From Bradyrhizobium neotropicale (GTDB lineage Bacteria > Pseudomonadota > Alphaproteobacteria > Rhizobiales > Xanthobacteraceae): 64,000 nucleotides of DNA. The notes under the pieces are model-generated. The model worked only from the letters and a program-made list of their open reading frames with translations, searched no databases and had not been told where the DNA came from. This document shows, in pieces, positions 15,544 to 24,090 of this stretch. Numbering within the stretch: position 1 is the first letter of the stretch; every line of letters begins with the position of its first letter. The DNA lies in NCBI RefSeq assembly GCF_001641695.1, contig NZ_LSEF01000028.1:38122-102121 (forward strand). The letters are read 5' to 3'. A program made the translations under genes and the position numbers.

Positions 15544-17478
15544 TTGACCATGGCCCAAGGAATGAAGCGCCTCGGGACGCCGATCGCGGCGCTGCTCGGC
15601 GTGGTGCTGATCGCCCTGATCGCGACCTCATGGCTCATCAACCGCGACGCGCTGCGCCAGGCGGTGGAGGCGCAGATCCGCGACGTCACCGGGCTCGAGC
15701 TCAATGTCGCAGGCGCGATCGACATCTCGCTTCTGCCGGCCAGCTACATCTCCTTCCACGATGTCGGCCTCAAGGGCGGCGGCACCAGCGATCCGGCGCT
15801 GCATGTTGACGTACTCACCGCGAATCTGCGGCTGCTGCCGCTACTGCTGCAACGGTTCGAGATCGCCGACCTGATGCTGCTGCGGCCGCATATCCATGTC
15901 AGCCTCAAGCCGGACGGCGAGAGCAACTGGACGCCCTTCATCCAGACCATCGCGCGCACGATGAAGCCCGGCGCCGACAACCAGGTCTCGTTCTCCGAGA
16001 TCAGGATCCAGGACGGCGTGCTCAATTACGAGGATGTCGCCACCCACGCGACCGAGAAGCTCGAGGACATCGACCTGTCGCTGGCCTGGCCCTCGATCTC
16101 GCGGTCCTTTGCCGCGACCGGGCAGTTCGACTGGCGCGGCGAGCGCGTCGACGGCTCGATCAGCTTCGCCGATTTCGTTGCCGCTCTCTCGGGCGACCGC
16201 TCGGGGCTGAAGGCGCGGATCGCCAGCGCGCCGCTCAAGCTCGCCTTCGACGGCAGCGTCGCCAACCGCACCAGCCCGATGATGGAGGGCACCCTCACGA
16301 TCGACAGCCCGTCCTTGCGCAACGCGCTGCGCTGGGCCGGTCAGCCGCAGCCCGGCAGCGGCGGCTTCGGCCGCTTCGCCCTGAAGGCGCGGGCCAATGT
16401 GGTGGGCGCCTCGATCGCGCTCACCAACGTCAATGTCGAGCTTGACGGCAACGTTGCCGAAGGCGTGATGACCTACGCCAATAACGGCCGACAGACGCTG
16501 TCGGCGACACTGGCCGCCGACGCGCTCGACTTCACGCCCTACATCTCGACCTTCCGCCTGCTGGCCAGCGGCGCGCGCGACTGGAACAGGCAGCTGTTCG
16601 ATCTCAACGGCCTGTCGACCACCGACCTCGACATGCGCCTGTCGGCGGCGCGGCTGACGGTCGGGCCGTCGAAGCTCGGCCGCACCGCGATCGGCGCGAA
16701 CCTGCGCAACGGCACGCTGGCGCTCTCGGTCGGCGAGGCGCAGGTCTATGGCGGCATTGCCAAGGGCTCGTTCGGCATCGCGCGCTCGGACACCGTCGCC
16801 GACGTCAAGGCGCAATTGCAGTTCACCGATGTCGACCTCCAGGCCTGCACCTCGGAGCTGTTCGGCATCAACAAGCTGTCCGGCCGCGGCAACATCAACG
16901 TGTCGCTCGTCGCCTCCGGCTCGAGCCCGTTCGGCCTCGCCCAATCGCTCGACGGCACCGCCAGCGTGATCGGGCATGACGGCGCGATTTCGGGCTTCAA
17001 CGCCGAGCAGCTCTTGAAACGGCTGGAGCGGCGGCCGCTGTCCGGCGGCGGCAATTTCCGCAACGGCTCGACGCCGTACGACAATCTCACCATTTCGGTG
17101 AAGTTCGCCGACGGGATCGCCACCGCCGAGGACATCCGCGTCGAAGGACCTTCGGCCAAGATCACGCTGACCGGCACCGCGTCGGTCCCGACGCGCGAAT
17201 ACGACATGAAGGGCGTGGCGAGCCTCAACACCAGCTCGGGCTTCGAGCTGCCCTTCGTGGTGCAGGGCCCCTGGGACGACCCACTGATCTTCCCCGACCC
17301 GGAGAGCCTGATCCGCCGCTCGCCGGCCTCGGCGCCCCTGCTCGACATGCTGAAGGATCGCAAGACCGGCGATGCCGTGCGCTCCGCGATCGAACGCATC
17401 ACCGGCAGCGGCAAGCGCCCCGCGCCGGACGTGTCGCCGACGGTGGAGAACGCCAAAGAGAGCGCGAAGTCGAACTAG
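15544..17478 (+). CDS. AsmA-family envelope protein
   Basis: 644-residue AsmA-like protein: one N-terminal transmembrane helix (about residues 12-32, IAALLGVVLIALIATSWLI), then a long beta-rich periplasmic region starting LRQAVEAQIRDVTGLELNVAGAIDI and ending with the AsmA C-terminal motif (LSGRGNINVSLVASGSSPFGLAQSLDGTA near residue 440). AsmA-like proteins are proposed phospholipid bridges across the periplasm. TTG 15544 is chosen because AGGA lies seven bases before it; ATG 15550 in frame is the alternative and has poorer spacing. The gene stands alone, divergent from scoA. Confidence 0.85.
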   Translation: MTMAQGMKRLGTPIAALLGVVLIALIATSWLINRDALRQAVEAQIRDVTGLELNVAGAIDISLLPASYISFHDVGLKGGGTSDPALHVDVLTANLRLLPLLLQRFEIADLMLLRPHIHVSLKPDGESNWTPFIQTIARTMKPGADNQVSFSEIRIQDGVLNYEDVATHATEKLEDIDLSLAWPSISRSFAATGQFDWRGERVDGSISFADFVAALSGDRSGLKARIASAPLKLAFDGSVANRTSPMMEGTLTIDSPSLRNALRWAGQPQPGSGGFGRFALKARANVVGASIALTNVNVELDGNVAEGVMTYANNGRQTLSATLAADALDFTPYISTFRLLASGARDWNRQLFDLNGLSTTDLDMRLSAARLTVGPSKLGRTAIGANLRNGTLALSVGEAQVYGGIAKGSFGIARSDTVADVKAQLQFTDVDLQACTSELFGINKLSGRGNINVSLVASGSSPFGLAQSLDGTASVIGHDGAISGFNAEQLLKRLERRPLSGGGNFRNGSTPYDNLTISVKFADGIATAEDIRVEGPSAKITLTGTASVPTREYDMKGVASLNTSSGFELPFVVQGPWDDPLIFPDPESLIRRSPASAPLLDMLKDRKTGDAVRSAIERITGSGKRPAPDVSPTVENAKESAKSN

Positions 17479-17862
17479 TCCTGAGCCGATCGGGTGCGCG
17501 GTCCTGGTGTCCGATCGATCGCGGAGGACGACCGATCGAAGGGCTTCAATGCCAGACCTCGGACCCGCTAAGGCGACAGTTTGGCGTCTTTGATTGCCGG
17601 CTTGAGCCGTAACGGACTTCAGCAGCGTCAGAGGCGAAATTGATCCGCAATCATTTTGATGTTGTCGCTCGGATCGAGGTCGGGCACGTCGCGAATTGAT
17701 CAGGGCGAATTAATGCGGCGTTTGGATCGATGCGCGACTGACGCATCTCAACAGGCCTCACACCAGACCTAGGTCGGACAAGAAGCCGCTAGATCGGCCC
17801 ACGGCCATGCGCTAGTGTTTTAGCCAACCGGTTAAAATGCCGGTCGTTTGAGGGAGAAAAAC
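17479..17862. other. Intergenic region before the sugar-type binding protein gene
   Basis: 384 bp with no frame I can support. The GATCGATC/CGATCG words in the first part give several short palindromes. The last 60 bp carry a probable promoter and an AACCGGTT palindrome at 17826, followed by GGGAG as the ribosome site for the GTG start at 17863. Confidence 0.6.
17826..17833. promoter_or_regulatory. Possible LacI-type operator half (AACCGGTT)
   Basis: AACCGGTT is an 8-bp palindrome with the central CG favoured by LacI-family repressors, 30 bp before the start of a sugar-type binding protein gene. No LacI gene is in the window, and an 8-bp palindrome can occur by chance. Confidence 0.3.
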
Positions 17863-19248
17863 GTGAGATCCAAGGTTATTGGCGCATTATCACTCGCGGT
17901 TGCTGCGGTCGGGCTGTTTGCGGCCACTGCACCCGCATTTGCGCAGCAGAAGACGATCACGGTCTGGTGGGGCAAGGGCTTCTATCGGTCCGAAGACGAC
18001 GCGCTGATCGCGGCCATCAAGAAGTTTGAAGAGAAGACCGGCATCAAGGTCGAATTGTCGCAGTATGCGATTCAGGACATGATTCCGAAGACGGTGGCCG
18101 CGCTCGATGCCGGCACCGTGCCGGATATCGCCTATTCCGACTCCTATGACGTGCAGGCGCAGGGCAAGTGGGCCTACGAAGGCAAGCTCGAGGATCTGTC
18201 TGACGTCATGGAGCCGATCAAGGATCGGTTCGCACCGAACACACTGGAAGCGTCGATCCTCTACAACGACGTCGCCAAGAAGAAGGCCTATTACGGCTTT
18301 CCGCTGAAGCAGCAGAGCATGCACGTCCAGATCTGGAACGACATGCTGGAGAAGGCCGGCTTCAAGCAGAGCGACATCCCGACCGACTGGAACGGCTACT
18401 GGACGTTCTGGTGCGACAAGGTGCAGCCGGCGATCCGCAAGGCGACCGGCCAGCGCATCTATGCAGTCGGTCAGCCGATGGGCGTGGAATCGACCGACGC
18501 CTTCCAATCGTTCTACACCTTCATGGACGCCTACCACGTCAAGCTGGTCGACGACGACGGCAAGCTCCTGGTCGACGATCCCAAGGTGCGCGACGGCCTG
18601 ATCAAGGCGATGAAGGACTACACCGACACCTACATCAAGGGTTGCACGCCGCCCTCGTCCACGACCTGGAAGGATCCGGACAACAACGTTGCCTTCCACA
18701 ACAAGACGATCGTGATGACGCACAACTTCACGATCTCGATCGCAGCAAAGTGGTACGAGGACTCCCAGAACCAGGCGCTCACGCCCGAGCAGCGCGAAGC
18801 CGGCAAGAAGGCCTACGAGCAGGACATCATCACCGCGTCCTTCCCGAAGGCGCCGGATGGTTCGACGATCAAGTACCGCTCCGACGTCAAAACCGGCCTG
18901 ATCTTCACCGCGGCCAAGAACAAGGCCGAGGCCAAGCAGTTCCTCAGCTTCCTGCTTCAGGAAGAGAATGTCCGCCCCTACATCGAAGGCGCGCTCGGCC
19001 GCTGGTTCCCGGTGACGAAGGAAAGCCAGGCCAGCCCGTTCTGGCAGGCTGACCGGCACCGCAAGGCGGTCTACAACCAGTTCATGGGCGGCACCGCGCC
19101 GTTCGACTTCACCAAGAACTGGAAGTTCACGATCCTGAACAACGAGAACGTGTGGGCCAAGGCGATGAACCGGGTGGTGAGCGAGAAGGTCCCGGTCGAC
19201 AAGGCCGTCGACGAACTGATCGTCCGCATCAAGCAAGTCGCGGGCTAA
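17863..19248 (+). CDS. Family-1 extracellular solute-binding protein (sugar/polyol type)
   Basis: 461-residue periplasmic binding protein. The signal peptide ends FAATAPAFAQQ, and the mature protein opens TITVWWGKGFYRSEDDALIAA, then FEEKTGIKVELSQYAIQDMIPK and ALDAGTVPDIAYSD, the usual SBP_bac_1 fold for sugars, polyols or glycerol derivatives. The GTG start at 17863 is supported by GGGAG seven bases before; an in-frame TTG at 17848 is discarded. It heads an operon with two permeases but no ATPase gene, so it probably depends on an ATPase encoded elsewhere. A strong hairpin follows the stop codon. Confidence 0.9.
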   Translation: MRSKVIGALSLAVAAVGLFAATAPAFAQQKTITVWWGKGFYRSEDDALIAAIKKFEEKTGIKVELSQYAIQDMIPKTVAALDAGTVPDIAYSDSYDVQAQGKWAYEGKLEDLSDVMEPIKDRFAPNTLEASILYNDVAKKKAYYGFPLKQQSMHVQIWNDMLEKAGFKQSDIPTDWNGYWTFWCDKVQPAIRKATGQRIYAVGQPMGVESTDAFQSFYTFMDAYHVKLVDDDGKLLVDDPKVRDGLIKAMKDYTDTYIKGCTPPSSTTWKDPDNNVAFHNKTIVMTHNFTISIAAKWYEDSQNQALTPEQREAGKKAYEQDIITASFPKAPDGSTIKYRSDVKTGLIFTAAKNKAEAKQFLSFLLQEENVRPYIEGALGRWFPVTKESQASPFWQADRHRKAVYNQFMGGTAPFDFTKNWKFTILNNENVWAKAMNRVVSEKVPVDKAVDELIVRIKQVAG

Positions 19249-19256
19249 ATCATCCT

Positions 19257-19285
19257 CACCTCTCCCCGCGCCGCGGGGAGAGGTG
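19257..19285. repeat. Strong hairpin between binding-protein and permease genes
   Basis: CACCTCTCCCCGC and GCGGGGAGAGGTG form a perfect 13-bp stem with a three-base loop, nine bases after the binding-protein stop. It has no U-tract, so it looks like a REP-type 3' stabiliser that keeps binding-protein mRNA high relative to the permeases. The stem is related to the repeat at 2562-2704. Confidence 0.82.
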
Positions 19286-19342
19286 ATAAACCATCACCGG
19301 CCGCATCACGCGGTCGGCAGTCCGTTCAAAGAGTCCTGAAGA

Positions 19343-20215
19343 ATGGCGATTACGCTCTCTGGCGATCAGGCCATGCCCTCCCCGCCCTTGTCGTCGCGGC
19401 TAACGCCGGCGCAGGTCTGGGGCATCGTGCTGCTCGCGCCCTACCTGCTCGTTTTCCTTGCCTTCGTCGTCTATCCCGTCGGTTACGGGCTGTGGCTGGC
19501 GCGCGCTCCCGAAAACTATGTCGCGCTCTACAACGATCCGATTTTCGCACGCGCCGCGGTCAACACGCTGATCTTCCTGGTCATCGGCATCAACATCAAG
19601 ATGCTGATCGCGCTGTTCCTGTCCGGCTTCTTCGCCCAGCAGCGCACCTGGATCAAATGGCTCTCGGTGATCTTCATCCTGCCCTGGGCGGTGCCGTCGA
19701 TCCCGACCATCCTGTCGGTCCGCTTCATGCTCAATCCCGAATGGGGCATGGTCAATCACCTCATATTCACCTTAACCGGCGATGACGGCCCCAACTGGCT
19801 GAACGATCCGACCGTGGCGCTGACCATGGCGATCGCCGTGCACATCTGGAAGTCGCTGCCGTTCTGGACGCTGATCCTGATCACCGGCCGTCTTGCGATC
19901 TCGCATGACCTGTTCGAGGCCGCCGAGGTTGATGGCGCGAGCTGGTGGCAGAAATTCCGCTACATCACCTGGCCATCGATGCAGACGCTCTACGTCACCT
20001 GCACGCTGCTCTCGATGATCTGGACGCTGGGGGACTTCAACAGCGTCTACCTGCTCACCGGCGGCGGGCCGGCCGACCTCACCCATGTGCTGGCAACGCT
20101 CGGCATCCGCTATCTCCGGCTCGACCAGCTCTCGCTCGCGATGGCCTCCATCGTCTGCGCGATGCCGTTCGTTCTGCCGCTCGTGTACTTCATGATGAAA
20201 CGGTTGTCGCGATGA
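19343..20215 (+). CDS. Sugar-type ABC transporter permease (MalF-like)
   Basis: 290-residue membrane protein with about six transmembrane helices. The ATPase-contact loop is DLFEAAEVDGASWWQKFRYITWPSM (about residues 192-216). LLAPYLLVFLAFVVYPVGYGLWLA marks the first helix. It follows the binding-protein gene after 94 bp, including a hairpin, and overlaps the next permease by 4 bp (ATGA). An alternative start is ATG 19373. Together with the next gene it forms a heterodimeric channel. The transported solute is not readable from the sequence. Confidence 0.9.
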   Translation: MAITLSGDQAMPSPPLSSRLTPAQVWGIVLLAPYLLVFLAFVVYPVGYGLWLARAPENYVALYNDPIFARAAVNTLIFLVIGINIKMLIALFLSGFFAQQRTWIKWLSVIFILPWAVPSIPTILSVRFMLNPEWGMVNHLIFTLTGDDGPNWLNDPTVALTMAIAVHIWKSLPFWTLILITGRLAISHDLFEAAEVDGASWWQKFRYITWPSMQTLYVTCTLLSMIWTLGDFNSVYLLTGGGPADLTHVLATLGIRYLRLDQLSLAMASIVCAMPFVLPLVYFMMKRLSR

Positions 20216-21063
20216 AGCTCCCTACCCTACGCGAAGTCGCGACCGAAGCGCGGTTGCTGCTGATCGGTATTCCCGTCTTCCTCTGGACGATGATCCCGAT
20301 CTACCACATGTTCCTGTTCGCGATCTCTCCGAAGGAGGACGCGTTCTCGGGCAAGCTGTGGCCCGATCATCCGACGCTGCACAACTTCTCAATCGTGTTC
20401 AATCAGCAGCACTACTTCCTGCGCGACTTCTATGTGCAGTTCTGGAACTCGACGCTGATCGCCGCAGCCGTCGGCGTGATGACACTGTTCATCGCCACCG
20501 CAGCGGCGTTCTCGATCTCGCGGCTGCGCGTGCCCGGCGGGCGCATCGTGATGAATCTGGCGCTCTTCACCTACTTCATCCCCGCGGCGTTCCTCGCCGT
20601 GCCGATGTACCGCACCATGGCCAATTACGGCCTGCTCAACAATCACTGGTCACTAATCCTGGCCATGGTGACGATCGCCTCGCCCTACGCGATCTGGGTG
20701 CTGAAGCAGGCCTCCGACAAGCTGCCGGTCGAGCTCGATGAAGCAGCCGTGATGGACGGCGCCACCACGCTCCAGATCTTCCGCCTGGTCTATCTGCCGC
20801 TGATGATGCCCTCGCTGGTGGCGATCGGCACCTATGCGGTGCTGCTCGCCTGGAACGAATATCTCTACGCGTTCCTGCTGCTGTCGAACGACCGCGAGAT
20901 CACGCTCCCCGTCGCGCTCGGCAACTTCCTCGCCGCCGACGACTCGCCCTGGGAGCTGTTGATGACCACCGGCTTCATCTACGCGCTGCCGCCGGCCGCG
21001 ATCTACTACGCCTTCCGCCGCTACATGGTGGGCGGGCTCACCGCGGGCGCGGTGAAGTCGTAA
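20212..21063 (+). CDS. Sugar-type ABC transporter permease (MalG-like)
   Basis: 283-residue membrane protein, the second channel subunit. The ATPase-contact loop is ELDEAAVMDGATTLQIFRLVYLPLMMP (about residues 173-199), and LLAWNEYLYAFLLLSND near residue 222 is the MalG-type C-terminal region. The start overlaps the preceding permease stop by 4 bp, so the two are coupled. The operon ends here without an ATPase gene, and the palindromic repeat 21068-21172 separates it from the convergent pot operon. Confidence 0.9.
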   Translation: MKLPTLREVATEARLLLIGIPVFLWTMIPIYHMFLFAISPKEDAFSGKLWPDHPTLHNFSIVFNQQHYFLRDFYVQFWNSTLIAAAVGVMTLFIATAAAFSISRLRVPGGRIVMNLALFTYFIPAAFLAVPMYRTMANYGLLNNHWSLILAMVTIASPYAIWVLKQASDKLPVELDEAAVMDGATTLQIFRLVYLPLMMPSLVAIGTYAVLLAWNEYLYAFLLLSNDREITLPVALGNFLAADDSPWELLMTTGFIYALPPAAIYYAFRRYMVGGLTAGAVKS

Positions 21064-21067
21064 TCAA

Positions 21068-21172
21068 CGTCATTCCGGGCGCGCCCCTTGGCGCGAGCCC
21101 GGAATCCATTCCGCCACGTACCCCGCTGAACAATGGATTCCGGGTTCGCGCTACGCGCGCCCCGGAATGACG
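21068..21172. repeat. Palindromic repeat, CGTCATTCCGGG family, copy 2
   Basis: CGTCATTCCGGGCGCGCC to CCCCGGAATGACG with inner GGAATCCATT / AATGGATTCC, the same architecture as 8872-8977. It fills the gap between two convergent operons and may serve as a bidirectional transcription end. Confidence 0.9.
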
Positions 21173-21174
21173 GC

Positions 21175-21987
21175 TTAGAGCGGCGCGGCGCTCTCGCCCC
21201 GCGAGCTCGACAGTTTCGAGGCGAGCGAGGCGATGACGATGACGACCGCGATCAGCGCGATCACCAGCGTACAGATCGCGTTGATCTCGGGCTTTACCCC
21301 GAGCCGCACCTCCGAATAGATCCGGATCGGCAGCGTTGCCGAGCCGGGGCCAGTGGTGAAGCTCGCGATCACGAGATCGTCGAGGGACAATGTGAAGGCG
21401 AGCATCCAGCCCGCGACGATTGCGGGCGCGATCAGCGGCAGGGTGACGGCCACGAACGCGCGCACCGGATCGCAGCCGAGATCCATCGCGGCCTCCTCCA
21501 GCGAGCGGTCGAGCGAACCAAGGCGGGACTGCACCACCACCGCGACGAAGCACATCGTCAGCGTGGTGTGCGCGATCGTCACCGTCCAGAAGCCGCGCTC
21601 GGCGTTCAGCGCCACGAACAGCAGCAAGAGCGACAGCCCGGTGATCACCTCCGGCATCACCAGCGGCGCATAGAGCATGCCGGAGAACAGCGTGCGGCCG
21701 CGAAAGCGCTCGCCACGCGACAGCGCTACCGCAGCAAGCGTTCCGAGCAGCGCGGCAATCGTCGCGGAACAGACCGCGACCCGCAGGCTCATCCAGGCCG
21801 CCTCGATCATCGCGCGATCATTGAAGAACTCGCGGTACCAGCGCAGCGACCAGCCGCCCCACACCGTCACCAGTCGCGAATCGTTGAAGGAATAGATGAC
21901 GAGGATCAGGATCGGCAAATAAAGGAAGGCCAGCCCCAGCGCGAGCGAGGCGATGTTGAAGCGGGACAGGCGGGAGGACTTGCGCAT
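21175..21987 (-). CDS. potI: Polyamine-type ABC transporter permease (PotI/PotC-like)
   Basis: 270-residue inner-membrane permease with about six helices. The ATPase-contact loop is SLEEAAMDLGCDPVRAFVAVTLPLIAP near residues 167-193. LGLAFLYLPILILVIYSFNDSR at the N terminus and LSLDDLVIASFTTGPGS near residue 212 are typical of PotC/PotI. It follows potH by a single base and is last in the glpD-potG-potH-potI run. The polyamine assignment is by family; the actual substrate may differ. Confidence 0.88.
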   Translation of the reverse strand: MRKSSRLSRFNIASLALGLAFLYLPILILVIYSFNDSRLVTVWGGWSLRWYREFFNDRAMIEAAWMSLRVAVCSATIAALLGTLAAVALSRGERFRGRTLFSGMLYAPLVMPEVITGLSLLLLFVALNAERGFWTVTIAHTTLTMCFVAVVVQSRLGSLDRSLEEAAMDLGCDPVRAFVAVTLPLIAPAIVAGWMLAFTLSLDDLVIASFTTGPGSATLPIRIYSEVRLGVKPEINAICTLVIALIAVVIVIASLASKLSSSRGESAAPL

Positions 21988-21988
21988 C

Positions 21989-22900
21989 TCACCGCTTCTC
22001 CAACTGCCGCCGCTGCAGTCGCTCGTATAACAGCAACGGTGCCAGCAGCACGATCAGGAGCACGATGGCCGCAGCGGACGCAACCGGCCAGTCCTTGTTG
22101 GTGAAGAATTCGAGCCACAGCGTCTGGCCGATCATCAGCGAATTGGAGCCGGCCAGGAGATCCGGGATCACGAACTCGCCGACGATCGGGATGAAGCACA
22201 ACAGCACGCCGGCGCCGACGCCGGGCAGCGACAGCGGAAAGGTGACGAGCCAGAACACCTGTAGCGGCGGCGCGCCGAGATCGGCGGCGGCCTCCTCCAG
22301 CGCCGGCTCCATCTTGGCGAGCGTGGCATAGAGCGGCAGGATCATGAACGGCAAATAGGAATAGACGATGCCCAGATACATTGCGCTGTCGGTGGAAAGC
22401 CACACCACGGGCTGATTGACCAGATGCAGCGCCAGCAGGATCTGGTTGAGCAGGCCATCATGCTGCAAAATGTTGATCCAAGCGTAGATGCGGATCAGGA
22501 ACGAGGTCCAGAACGGCACGATGACCAGCACCATTGCCACGGCCTGCCAGCGTTTCGGCAGCCGCGCCATGCCGTAGGCGATGGGGTAGCCGATCAGGAG
22601 CAGGAGCGCAGTCGCGGTGGCGGCAACGGTGAGGCTGCGCACATAGGCGAACACATAGAGCTCGTCGGAGACGAGCAGCTTGAAATTGTCGATCGACAGC
22701 GCGGCGAACGCGGCCTTGAGCGCGGTCCAGCCCGCCGCGAGGTCGAACACGGGCAAGTAAGGCGGCTGCGCGATCGCCGTCTGCGACAGGCTGATCTTCA
22801 GCACGAAGCCGAACGGCACCAGGAAGAACAGCGCCATCCAGAGATAGGGCGCGATGGCTGCAAACCGCGCCGGCCGGGCGAAGATGCGGCGCGCGCTCAT
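21989..22900 (-). CDS. potH: Polyamine-type ABC transporter permease (PotH/PotB-like)
   Basis: 303-residue permease partner of PotI. The N terminus has the first helix PYLWMALFFLVPFGFVLKISLS. FWTSFLIRIYAWINILQHDGLLNQIL near residue 145 is a PotB/PotH hallmark. The coupling loop is ALEEAAADLGAPPLQVFWLVTFPLSLPG near residue 200. ATG 22900 overlaps the potG stop by 4 bp, which decides the start over an ATG 12 codons upstream. Confidence 0.9.
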   Translation of the reverse strand: MSARRIFARPARFAAIAPYLWMALFFLVPFGFVLKISLSQTAIAQPPYLPVFDLAAGWTALKAAFAALSIDNFKLLVSDELYVFAYVRSLTVAATATALLLLIGYPIAYGMARLPKRWQAVAMVLVIVPFWTSFLIRIYAWINILQHDGLLNQILLALHLVNQPVVWLSTDSAMYLGIVYSYLPFMILPLYATLAKMEPALEEAAADLGAPPLQVFWLVTFPLSLPGVGAGVLLCFIPIVGEFVIPDLLAGSNSLMIGQTLWLEFFTNKDWPVASAAAIVLLIVLLAPLLLYERLQRRQLEKR

Positions 22901-24060
22901 CGGTCCAGCACCATGCAGTCGTCGGGCGAGAACCACGCGACGACCTGCTGGTTCAGGCTGTAGGCGTCGACGTCGAGGCGCGCGGAGTTGGTCACCGAGG
23001 ACTGCACCATGCCGCCGGTGCCGAGCTTGACCTTGTAGGTGGTGGACCCGCCGAGATAGCAGATATCCGCGATCACGCCGTCGAGCTGGTTGATCGCCGA
23101 TCCCTCACCCACCGGGGCGCGGCGCGACAGCTTGACCTTTTCGGGGCGGACCGCGACCGACAACTTTGTGGCGCCGACCGGCTCGCGCGGCTCGGCCGCC
23201 ACCAGCGTGCCCGCTCCATCGGTGGCAATGACAAGGCGATGACCGTCGCGCAGCTTGAATTCACCGTCGAACAGGTTGATGTCGCCGACGAACTCCGCGA
23301 TCCAGCGCGAGCGCGGCGCCTCGTAGAGCTCGCGCGGGGTCGCGACCTGATCGAGCCGGCCGGCATTCATCACGCCGATCCGGCTGGCCATCGTCATCGC
23401 CTCCTCCTGGTCATGGGTGACGATGATGAAGGTCATGCCGAGCCTGCGCTGCAGATCCATCAATTCGGCTTGCGTGCTCTCGCGCAGCTTCTTGTCGAGC
23501 GCGGCGAGCGGCTCGTCGAGCAGGAGAAGCTGCGGCCGGCGCGCCAGCGCGCGTGCCAGCGCCACGCGCTGACGCTGGCCGCCGGAGAGCTGGTCGGGCT
23601 TGCGCTTCTCCAGCCCCTCGAGCTTCACCAGCGCCACCATCTCCGCGACGCGGGTGGCGATGTCGGCGCGCGCCATGCCGGCGCGCTTCAGGCCGAAGGC
23701 GATGTTGTCGCGCACGGAGAGATGCGGAAACAGCGCGTAGCTCTGGAACATCATGTTGATCGGGCGCTCATGCGGCAGCGCCTGCGCGATGTCCTTGTCC
23801 CCGAGCAGGATGCGTCCCTCGTCCGGCGCCTCGAAGCCTGCGAGCATGCGCAGCAGCGTGGTCTTGCCGCAACCGCTCGGGCCAAGCAGCGCAAAGAATT
23901 CGCCGGCCTTGATGTCGAGCGACACGCCGTCCACGGCCCGGAACGTTCCGAACGTCTTGGCAACGCCCTCGATGCGCAGCAGCGGCTGGCCGGCCGCCGG
24001 GTGCGCCTCTCCGCCGGCGGCATGCGCCACGACTTCCGTTCCAGGCAAATCTTCAGACAT
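22897..24060 (-). CDS. potG: Polyamine-type ABC transporter ATP-binding protein (PotG/PotA-like)
   Basis: 387-residue ATPase. Walker A is GPSGCGKTT (about residue 59), the signature LSGGQRQRVALARALARRP, Walker B LLLLDEPLAALD, the switch region ITHDQEEAMTMASR, and a C-terminal TOBE region with SVAVRPEKVKLSRR near residue 297. These fit the PotA/PotG subgroup. It starts 30 bp after the glpD stop and overlaps potH by 4 bp. No binding-protein gene accompanies it within the window. It could in principle also serve the orphan sugar-type permeases facing it, but the families normally do not mix. Confidence 0.92.
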   Translation of the reverse strand: MSEDLPGTEVVAHAAGGEAHPAAGQPLLRIEGVAKTFGTFRAVDGVSLDIKAGEFFALLGPSGCGKTTLLRMLAGFEAPDEGRILLGDKDIAQALPHERPINMMFQSYALFPHLSVRDNIAFGLKRAGMARADIATRVAEMVALVKLEGLEKRKPDQLSGGQRQRVALARALARRPQLLLLDEPLAALDKKLRESTQAELMDLQRRLGMTFIIVTHDQEEAMTMASRIGVMNAGRLDQVATPRELYEAPRSRWIAEFVGDINLFDGEFKLRDGHRLVIATDGAGTLVAAEPREPVGATKLSVAVRPEKVKLSRRAPVGEGSAINQLDGVIADICYLGGSTTYKVKLGTGGMVQSSVTNSARLDVDAYSLNQQVVAWFSPDDCMVLDR

Positions 24061-24090
24061 GTTCCCTGCCAGCCCCGATGCCGCCGCACG

